From Pseudomonadota bacterium (GTDB taxonomy: Bacteria > Pseudomonadota > Gammaproteobacteria > Steroidobacterales > Steroidobacteraceae): a DNA stretch of 11,446 bases. The notes under the pieces were generated by a model. That model saw nothing but the letters and a program-made list of their open reading frames with translations. It did not search any database and was not told the DNA's origin. This document shows positions 6,151 through 11,446 of the stretch, one piece after another. Where the stretch lies: positions 1 through 11,446 of the forward strand of contig JAJYTX010000044.1 in NCBI GenBank assembly GCA_021792815.1, in the 5' to 3' direction. Both the position numbers and the translations under genes were made by a program. Each line of letters begins with the position of its first letter. Positions within the stretch are counted from its first letter, which is position 1.

Positions 6151-6155
6151 CCGCC

Positions 6156-8051
6156 ATGATGATGCTGGATTGGTTCGATGCACGCGAAGCGGTCGAGGTC
6201 GGCGCCTCGCTCGCCGACCGCTTCGTGCCTCAAGGCCGGACCGAAGGCCGCGCCCGCTCCCGGGACGCCCGGCCGGACCTGCGCAATTTCCTGCGCCAGG
6301 CGGCGAGCGAGGTCCAGCCGCTGCGGCTGAACCTGTTCAAGCGCGCCCGGATGCTCGAGACGTTCAAGTCCAGGCTGCGGGAGCACGGTCTGGATCAGAG
6401 TGTCGTCGAGGAGCTCACCCGCCTGTTGCTTCTGCAGTGCAGTGCGGCTGGCAAGGGCTCCGTCGTGCCGCCGAGCGAGACGCCCGTCGCCGAGCCTGGC
6501 GGACCGCGCAGACGCATACCGCAACGGCTCGCCGAGGTCGATGCGCTGTTTGCCAAAGCTGCAATCGCCGAAGCCGCCGAACGACTCCGGGACATCCTCA
6601 GGATCGAGCCGGATCATGCCTTCGCCCACAACAAGTTGGGTGACGCGCTGTGCCGCCTGGGGCGATATTCGGCGGCGGAATTGGAATTCCGCCGGGCGAT
6701 CGAGCTGCAGCCGGACTTCTCGGACGCGAACTTCAACCTCGGCAACGTGCTTCGCTGGCGGGGAGATTTCGCGGCATCCGAAACCGCGCTGCGCCGCGCG
6801 GTCAAAAAGGACCCGCGCAGCGCGGATGCGCTGGTCGGCCTCGGTCATACTCTGAGCGCGCTCGACCGCGTGAGTGACGCCAGAGCCTGCTTCGAGAAGG
6901 CTTTGCGCATGAAGCCGCGCATGGCGAGCGCATTGAGCGGTCTCGGATGGCTGGCGAGCATGGAAGGCCGTTTCGGGGAGGCCGAGAAGCTGTACCGGGC
7001 TGCGCTCGACGCCGATCCGCTGCTTTCCGAGGCCCAGGCATCCCTGGTGAACCTGCGGCGGATGACCGCCGCGGACCGGGAGTGGCTCGAGGCGGCCGAG
7101 CGCCTGCTCGCGCGGGGCGTGCCGCCGCTCGAGGAAGCGACCCTGCGTTTCGCGATGGGCAAGTACTTCAACGATCTCGGCGACTATCCGCGGGCCTTCG
7201 GGCAGTACAAACAGGCGAACGAGCTGCGCAAGCTGTTGGGTGTGCCGTACGACCGTGCCGCGCGCTCGGCATTCGTCGACGACATGATACGGGTCTACAC
7301 GCGCGAACGGCTGGCTCGACCCGCCCAGGGCGCCAGTGATTCCGCGAGGCCGGTGTTCGTCGTCGGCATGATGCGCTCCGGGACCTCCCTGGTGGAGCAG
7401 ATCATCGCCTCCCATCGGCAGGCGGCCGGGGCCGGGGAGCTGGAGTTCTGGACCGCCGCGATCCGCAAACCGGGGGAGCCGCTGCGGCGTGCGCCACCGG
7501 ATGAGTCGCTCGCCCGCAAGCTGGCCGCCTCGTACCAGCAGGTGCTGGTCCGCCATTGCCCACAGGCGGCGCGCGTGGTCGACAAGGCGCCGGTGAACTG
7601 CGATGTCCTCGGCCCCATACACAGCGTGTTCCCGCAGGCGCGTTTCATTTACCTGCGCCGCGACCCGATCGATACCTGTCTGTCGTGCTACTTCCAGGAT
7701 TTCTCCAACAGGGCGAGCTTCACCCTCGGCCTGTCGGACCTCGCGCACTACTACCGCGAGCACCATCGCCTGATTCAGCATTGGCGCTCGGCGCTGCCGA
7801 GGGAGGTGTTCCTGGAGGTGCCGTACGCGGAGCTCGTGGCCGACCAGGAGGGCTGGAGCCGCAGGATCATCGAGTTCATCGGCCTCGAATGGGATCCGAA
7901 GGTGCTGGACTTCCACAAAACAGACCGCCCGGTGCTGACGGCGAGTCACTGGCAGGTGCGGCAGAAGATCTACTCGAGCTCGGTGGGGCGCTGGAAGCAC
8001 TACGGGAAGTTCATCGGTCCGCTGCTCGAGCTGCGCGATCTCGTCCCCTGA
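6156..8051 (+). CDS. TPR-repeat sulfotransferase family protein
   Basis: The 631-aa protein has three parts. Residues 1-95 (starting MMMLDWFDAREAVEVGASLA) form a charged, probably helical domain I cannot name, followed by a Pro/Arg-rich linker. Residues about 124-290 are five consecutive TPR units (for example NKLGDALCRLGRYSAAELEF and NFNLGNVLRWRGDFAASE), with a further TPR-like helix pair at about 328-359. From about 399 comes a Sulfotransfer_3-type domain: phosphosulfate loop VFVVGMMRSGTSLVEQII (here Met replaces the usual Pro before RSGT), AGELEFW with a candidate catalytic Glu, VVDKAPVN with a candidate Lys, and the 3'-phosphate motif YLRRDPIDTCLSCYF (about 499-513). It probably moves sulfate from PAPS to a protein, sugar or lipid; the substrate is unknown. 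No signal peptide or membrane segment is visible. The frame stays open upstream to a GTG at 5994, but that stretch has poor codon use and includes the 13-bp repeats, so I prefer 6156 (ATGATGATG allows 6159 or 6162). It runs divergently from pilA. Confidence 0.88.
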   Translation: MMMLDWFDAREAVEVGASLADRFVPQGRTEGRARSRDARPDLRNFLRQAASEVQPLRLNLFKRARMLETFKSRLREHGLDQSVVEELTRLLLLQCSAAGKGSVVPPSETPVAEPGGPRRRIPQRLAEVDALFAKAAIAEAAERLRDILRIEPDHAFAHNKLGDALCRLGRYSAAELEFRRAIELQPDFSDANFNLGNVLRWRGDFAASETALRRAVKKDPRSADALVGLGHTLSALDRVSDARACFEKALRMKPRMASALSGLGWLASMEGRFGEAEKLYRAALDADPLLSEAQASLVNLRRMTAADREWLEAAERLLARGVPPLEEATLRFAMGKYFNDLGDYPRAFGQYKQANELRKLLGVPYDRAARSAFVDDMIRVYTRERLARPAQGASDSARPVFVVGMMRSGTSLVEQIIASHRQAAGAGELEFWTAAIRKPGEPLRRAPPDESLARKLAASYQQVLVRHCPQAARVVDKAPVNCDVLGPIHSVFPQARFIYLRRDPIDTCLSCYFQDFSNRASFTLGLSDLAHYYREHHRLIQHWRSALPREVFLEVPYAELVADQEGWSRRIIEFIGLEWDPKVLDFHKTDRPVLTASHWQVRQKIYSSSVGRWKHYGKFIGPLLELRDLVP

Positions 8052-8114
8052 GTCCTCGCGCAGGCGGAGGCAGTCTGTCCGGCACGCGGCGCGGTCCGGC
8101 CGGGTCTCCCCGCA

Positions 8115-8155
8115 GCGGATCGGTCCCGTGAGGTGCGAGGCGCGTACCGATCCGC
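8115..8155. terminator. Inverted repeat between convergent gene ends
   Basis: GCGGATCGGT (8115-8124) and ACCGATCCGC (8146-8155) are perfect 10-bp complements around a 21-nt loop, midway between the stop codons of the sulfotransferase gene and pilR. The position suits a bidirectional transcription-end structure, but neither side has a T-tract, so it is not a standard intrinsic terminator and might instead be a binding site. Confidence 0.4.
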
Positions 8156-8187
8156 GAGCGCGCCGGGCATCGCCGCCGAGGCCGCGT

Positions 8188-9633
8188 CTATTCGATACCG
8201 AGCTTCTTGATGCGGTAGCGCAGGGCGCGGAAGCTCATGCCGAGGAGTTTGGCCGCGGCGGTCTTGTTGTAGCGGGTCTTCTCGAGCGCCTGCAGGATGG
8301 CGCCGCGCTCGATGCCCTCGAGGTGATCGCCGAGCGCACCCTGGCTCTCGCTGGCGAGGGGTGTCGGACTTTGCGCGCGTGCCGAGGCGCGCAGGCGGAT
8401 GTGCTCGGCCGTGATCACGCCGCCCACGCACAGCGTCAGCGCGCGCTCGAGCACGTTCTCCAGTTCCCGTACATTGCCCGGGAACGAGTAGGACTCGAGC
8501 AGGGCGAGCGCATCCTCCGCGATGCGCGGCGGGCGTGCGGCCTGTGCGGCGCTCTGAGCGGAGGGGCTGCCCAGGCGACGGGCGAGGCGTGTGAGCACGG
8601 CATGGGCGAGTTCGGGGATGTCTTCGGGTCGCTCGCGCAGTGCCGGCACGTGCAGTTCGATCACATTGATGCGGTAGAACAGATCTTCGCGGAACTGTCC
8701 CTGCGCGACGAGGTCGGCCAGGCACTTGTGGGTGGCGGAGAGAATGCGCACATCGACCGGCTCCTCGCGGGACTCACCCACGGGACGGACGGTTTTCTCC
8801 TGGACCACCCGCAAGAGCTTGACCTGCATGTGCAGCGGGAGGTCTGCAACCTCGTCGAGGAACAGCGTCCCGCCCTCGGCTGCCTGCACCAGGCCTTTCT
8901 TGTCAGCGACCGCGCCGGTGAAGCTGCCGCGCTTGTGGCCGAAGAACTCGCTCTCCATGAGCTCGGTGGGAATGGCACCGCAGTTGACCGCGACGAACGG
9001 ACGGCCCCGGCGGGCGCCCGATTCGTGGATGAGACGCGCCACCAGCTCCTTGCCGGTGCCGGATTCTCCGGAGATGTGCACCGGCGCCTGGCTGCGGGCG
9101 ACCCGCAGGATCAGCTCGCGCAGATGCGCCATGGGATCGGAGTGGCCGATGAGCCGCGTGGCGCTCGACTCCTCGGTCTGCTCCAGCGGATCGCCTTTCA
9201 GGCGGATGGCGCTGTCGACCAGCTTGCGCAGCATCCCGAGATCGAGCGGCTTGGAGACGAAATCGAAGGCGCCGAGCTTCAGGGCCCGTACGGCCGATTC
9301 CACATTGCCATGGGCGGTGATCACCGCCACCGGCAGCTGCGAGCGGTTCTGCTGGATCCAGGCGACGAGGTCGAGGCCATTGCCGTCGGGCAGGCGCATG
9401 TCCGTCAGGCAAAGGTCAAACGGTTCGCCGCGGAGCAGCCGCTGAGCCGTGCCCACGTCGGGGGCCGTGCGGGTGCGCAGGTTCATGCGCCGCAGCGTCA
9501 GGCTGAGGAGCTCCGCCAGGTCCGGCTCGTCATCGACGATGAGCACCGCCGGCTGGCTGGAGCGCGCCGCGCTCCCAGCCTCGGCATGCGCGGCGCCCTG
9601 GGGTGTGCTCAATGCTCGCTCTCCCTTGTCCAT
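8188..9633 (-). CDS. pilR: Sigma-54-dependent response regulator PilR
   Basis: PilR is the NtrC-type activator that, once phosphorylated by PilS, turns on pilA. The 481-aa protein has a receiver domain (about 28-145: acidic pair D34/D35, phosphoacceptor D78 in LCLTDMRLPDG, T106, K128). An AAA+ domain follows with Walker A GESGTGKE (189-196), the sigma-54 contact loop GSFTGA (236-241, Ser for the more common Ala), Walker B GGTLFLDE (254-261) and arginine-finger region REDLFYRINV. It ends in a Fis-type helix-turn-helix (about 455-480, NKTAAAKLLGMSFRALRYRI). The ATG at 9633 overlaps pilS by 25 bp and has no good ribosome binding site. An in-frame TTG at 9612-9610 overlaps the pilS stop as TTGA and has GGGAGAG about 7 bp upstream, so it is a serious alternative that would shorten the protein by 7 residues. 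The PilR rather than NtrC identity rests on the pilus context and the partner kinase. Confidence 0.95.
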   Translation of the reverse strand: MDKGERALSTPQGAAHAEAGSAARSSQPAVLIVDDEPDLAELLSLTLRRMNLRTRTAPDVGTAQRLLRGEPFDLCLTDMRLPDGNGLDLVAWIQQNRSQLPVAVITAHGNVESAVRALKLGAFDFVSKPLDLGMLRKLVDSAIRLKGDPLEQTEESSATRLIGHSDPMAHLRELILRVARSQAPVHISGESGTGKELVARLIHESGARRGRPFVAVNCGAIPTELMESEFFGHKRGSFTGAVADKKGLVQAAEGGTLFLDEVADLPLHMQVKLLRVVQEKTVRPVGESREEPVDVRILSATHKCLADLVAQGQFREDLFYRINVIELHVPALRERPEDIPELAHAVLTRLARRLGSPSAQSAAQAARPPRIAEDALALLESYSFPGNVRELENVLERALTLCVGGVITAEHIRLRASARAQSPTPLASESQGALGDHLEGIERGAILQALEKTRYNKTAAAKLLGMSFRALRYRIKKLGIE

Positions 9634-11243
9634 CGTCGGGGATCCGCGAATACCAACCGAAAAACGCTTCCGCCGCCGTGACGTGGCTCATAGAGCAGCG
9701 TTGCGCCATTGGCCTGGGCCAGCTCACGGGCCAGGAACAGCCCCAGTCCGGTGCCCCGGCCGGCGCTGAAGAAGGGCTCGAAGATACGCTCAACGTGCTC
9801 CCGGCGCACCCCGGGTCCCCGGTCGGCCACATCGAGGTAGGGTCTGCCGCTCGGGCTGAGGCGCCCGCAGCGCACCTCGATCGCCTGGTCCGGATGCTCG
9901 CCCACCCCGTGCTTGAGCGCGTTTTCACAAAGATTCCAGACGATCTGGCGCAACTGTCCCGGATCGAAGCGGATCTCGATCTGTTCGGGCGGCGCGGTCA
10001 GGTGCAACCGGGAGCGAGGCCATTGCAAGGTCTCGCAGAACTCATCGAGGAGGGACTCTCCCCAGGTCGAAAGCGGCAGCTGCTCGGCGCGGGCCTCTTC
10101 CCGGCGCGAGAGCCGCAGGACGCTGTCAATGGTGCGGCTGACCCGCTCGGCGTGGCGGCGGATGATTTCGGTCAGGCGCCGTTCTTCCGGACCGAGGTGG
10201 GAGGATTCCCCGAGGAGCTGGCCGGCGTGGCTCATGGCGCCGACGGGATTGCGGATCTCGTGGGCGATGCTGGCCGAGAGGCGCCCCAGGGCGGCGAGCT
10301 TCGACTGCTGGACCTTCTCGGCGATGAGGCTGGTGTCCTCGAGGAAGACCAGGACCGGCGCGGGGTTCGCGTCACCGAGGGCCGCGAAATGCGCGCGGAT
10401 CAGCCGGGCGCCATCGGCACCGACGAAGGTCGGATCCTCCGCGGCGAAAATCCCGGTGGCGCCGACGCTGTCCCGCCAACGCGCGAGCAACTGCATCAAT
10501 CGAGGCGAGACCTTGGCGAGCGGCACTTCGGGGCGAGCGTGCTCGGCGCCGAGCATCTGGGCGGCGGAGTCGTTGATCAGGCGGATGCGGTCCTCCAGGT
10601 CGACCACCAGGATGCTTTCCCGCAGATGGCGCACGATGTACTGCGACAGCTGCGCCAGGTTGGCGAGATCGATCTCCTGGCGGCGCACCGTCGCTTCGCT
10701 CTCGCGGATCCGATCGGCGAGCGGCGCGGCCGAGAGCGCGATGGCGAACAGGACCAGCCCCAGCACGCCCGCGGTGGTGTAGTCCTGATGACCCGAGCGC
10801 AAGCCGATCAGGAACTGCGGCACCAGAACGGCGAGTGCGGCCAGGGCCGCGATGAGCAGGGCGTCCCGGCGCCGTGCCAGCAGCGTCAGGGCAAGCACCG
10901 GCAGTGCGAGCAGAATGCCGAAGCCGCTCGAGACGCCGCCGCTTGCGTACAGGATCAGCCCGATGGCCGAGGAGTCGAGCACCCCGTTCGCGAGCGGTGT
11001 CAGCAGCGGCACCGCCCGGGTCAGTCGCTGCACGATGATCAGCGTGACGGCGGCCGCGAAATACGCCCCGCAGATCACGGGGAACAGCAGCGGGTGGGGC
11101 AGCGTCTCGACACTGCGCTCGGCCAGCAGCAGCACGCTCACCAGCACCGCCGGGACCAGCACCCGGTACAGATTGAGCCAGCCGGAGACCCGCCGCGCGA
11201 GGTCGGCTGGAGCAGAAGGAGGGATCGCGGCGGTGGCCGGCAT
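9609..11243 (-). CDS. pilS: Membrane sensor histidine kinase PilS
   Basis: PilS is the inner-membrane kinase that phosphorylates PilR; in Pseudomonas it senses pilin in the membrane. With the ATG at 11243 the protein has 544 aa. About six hydrophobic helices occupy residues 25-175 with almost no periplasmic domain. A PAS-like segment follows at about 200-300 (ILVVDLEDRIRLINDSAAQM). The dimerisation/phosphotransfer motif SIAHEIRNPVGAMSH contains the acceptor H328. The ATPase domain has N box NLCENALKHG (N441), G1 DRGPGV (474-479), F box FEPFF and G2 GTGLGLFLA (497-505). A GTG at 11291 would add 16 residues; neither start has a strong ribosome binding site, and I prefer the ATG because the extension includes a rare ATA codon. 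The stop codon overlaps pilR, so the two are co-transcribed, pilS first. Confidence 0.94.
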   Translation of the reverse strand: MPATAAIPPSAPADLARRVSGWLNLYRVLVPAVLVSVLLLAERSVETLPHPLLFPVICGAYFAAAVTLIIVQRLTRAVPLLTPLANGVLDSSAIGLILYASGGVSSGFGILLALPVLALTLLARRRDALLIAALAALAVLVPQFLIGLRSGHQDYTTAGVLGLVLFAIALSAAPLADRIRESEATVRRQEIDLANLAQLSQYIVRHLRESILVVDLEDRIRLINDSAAQMLGAEHARPEVPLAKVSPRLMQLLARWRDSVGATGIFAAEDPTFVGADGARLIRAHFAALGDANPAPVLVFLEDTSLIAEKVQQSKLAALGRLSASIAHEIRNPVGAMSHAGQLLGESSHLGPEERRLTEIIRRHAERVSRTIDSVLRLSRREEARAEQLPLSTWGESLLDEFCETLQWPRSRLHLTAPPEQIEIRFDPGQLRQIVWNLCENALKHGVGEHPDQAIEVRCGRLSPSGRPYLDVADRGPGVRREHVERIFEPFFSAGRGTGLGLFLARELAQANGATLLYEPRHGGGSVFRLVFADPRRWTRESEH

Positions 11244-11395
11244 GAGGTCGGGCTGGCTGAATGACTCGCGGGCGGCGGTAAACTGTATCACTGCGGCGCG
11301 GACCGGGACCGGACGAGCGTCGCACTGGGGCGTGGCAGTGCCCTGAAATCTTCCTCAGTTTCGCGATATCGACGTCTTGAGCTGGCGGCCGCCGC

Positions 11396-11433
11396 CGTTT
11401 TTGGTCAAAATCCGAAATTCACGTCTTTGGCCA
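11396..11433. repeat. Imperfect direct repeats upstream of pilS
   Basis: CGTTTTTGGTCA (11396-11407) and CGTCTTTGGCCA (11422-11433) match at 10 of 12 positions and start 26 bp apart. Each overlaps a small palindrome (TTTTGGTCAAAA and TTGGCCAA). They lie about 155-190 bp upstream of the pilS start in a markedly more AT-rich stretch, so they could be operator sites for pilSR or for a gene beyond the window. The remaining bases 11244-11395 show no gene I can support; a minus-strand frame open from the edge to a TGA at 11357-11355 is too short to judge. Confidence 0.35.
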
Positions 11434-11446
11434 AGACTCAAGAGCA

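Larger units (their letters stand above)
5693..6155. other. Divergent regulatory region between pilA and the sulfotransferase gene
   Basis: This 463-bp region holds, from left to right, the pilA ribosome binding site and leader stem-loop, the sigma-54 promoter, an IHF site, three palindromes (the middle one, CGCGGCGATCGTCGCG at 5866-5881, has one mismatched pair) and a 13-bp tandem repeat. Bases 5910-6110 are GC-rich with no convincing gene. A consensus TTGACA (5948-5953) on the plus strand has no -10 element at the right distance. I could not identify the promoter of the plus-strand gene. Confidence 0.7.

Noticed and set aside
5994..6155. Upstream extension of the sulfotransferase gene from a GTG at 5994 or an ATG at 6048 or 6111
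   Set aside because: Codon use is unlike the rest of the gene (ATA, TTA, AGG, TCA, ACT) and the region includes a 13-bp tandem repeat; the recognisable protein starts at 6156. The ATG at 6048 has a fair GGGG/GGGA sequence upstream, so it is not fully excluded.
6138..8000. 620-aa minus-strand open frame antisense to the sulfotransferase gene
   Set aside because: The plus strand encodes clear TPR and sulfotransferase motifs; the antisense product resembles nothing known.
8128..9681. 517-aa plus-strand open frame antisense to pilR
   Set aside because: It mirrors the G/C-biased codons of pilR, shows no recognisable domain, and is rich in His/Gln/Arg/Ala as expected for an antisense shadow.
9603..11264. 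553-aa plus-strand open frame antisense to pilS
   Set aside because: PilS has all kinase motifs on the other strand; this frame is a composition artefact.
11355..11446. Minus-strand open frame from the right edge to the TGA at 11357-11355 as the tail of another gene
   Set aside because: Only about 30 codons, AT-rich third positions and no recognisable motif; it cannot be judged without flanking sequence.

Overview
The window is a chromosomal type IV pilus (T4P) locus from a high-GC bacterium, most likely a gammaproteobacterium. The reasons are the order pilA-pilB-pilC-pilD-coaE-zapD, a group IVa-type prepilin with a 7-residue leader, and a PilS/PilR two-component pair with a sigma-54 promoter in front of pilA. 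Xanthomonadales, Steroidobacterales or Nevskiales-like lineages would fit, but the sequence alone does not settle the order or genus. Codons are strongly G/C-ending, so long antisense open frames are abundant and were discarded.

Left block, all on the minus strand (1-5692, read right to left): pilA (major pilin) is followed by a strong intrinsic terminator at 5131-5164. A sigma-70-like promoter then precedes a compact run pilB-pilC-pilD-coaE (extension ATPase, inner-membrane platform, prepilin peptidase/methylase, dephospho-CoA kinase). zapD, truncated by the window edge, follows after a 244-bp gap. pilC and pilD lie in the same reading frame and are separated by one UGA, so pilD must start at a TTG.

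Central regulatory block (5693-6155): this holds the divergent control region between pilA and a plus-strand gene. On the minus strand I read a near-perfect sigma-54 promoter (5759-5774), an IHF consensus (5808-5820) and a cluster of palindromes (5837-5909) placed where an enhancer for PilR would be expected. A 13-bp tandem duplication lies just before the start of the plus-strand gene. The GTCAC/GTGAC dyad of the pilA upstream region recurs upstream of pilB.

Right block: a plus-strand gene (6156-8051) encodes a three-part protein: an unnamed helical N-terminus, TPR repeats and a C-terminal PAPS-dependent sulfotransferase domain. It converges on pilR, and pilS lies upstream of pilR (both minus). 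The PilS kinase and PilR sigma-54 activator presumably act on the pilA promoter about 2.5 kb away, so sensor, regulator, enhancer, promoter, pilin and assembly machinery are all in one window. The sulfotransferase between pilA and pilRS is the least expected component and the best candidate for undescribed biology, for example pilus or surface modification. That role is inference from position only. No RNA genes, insertion sequences or CRISPR arrays were seen.
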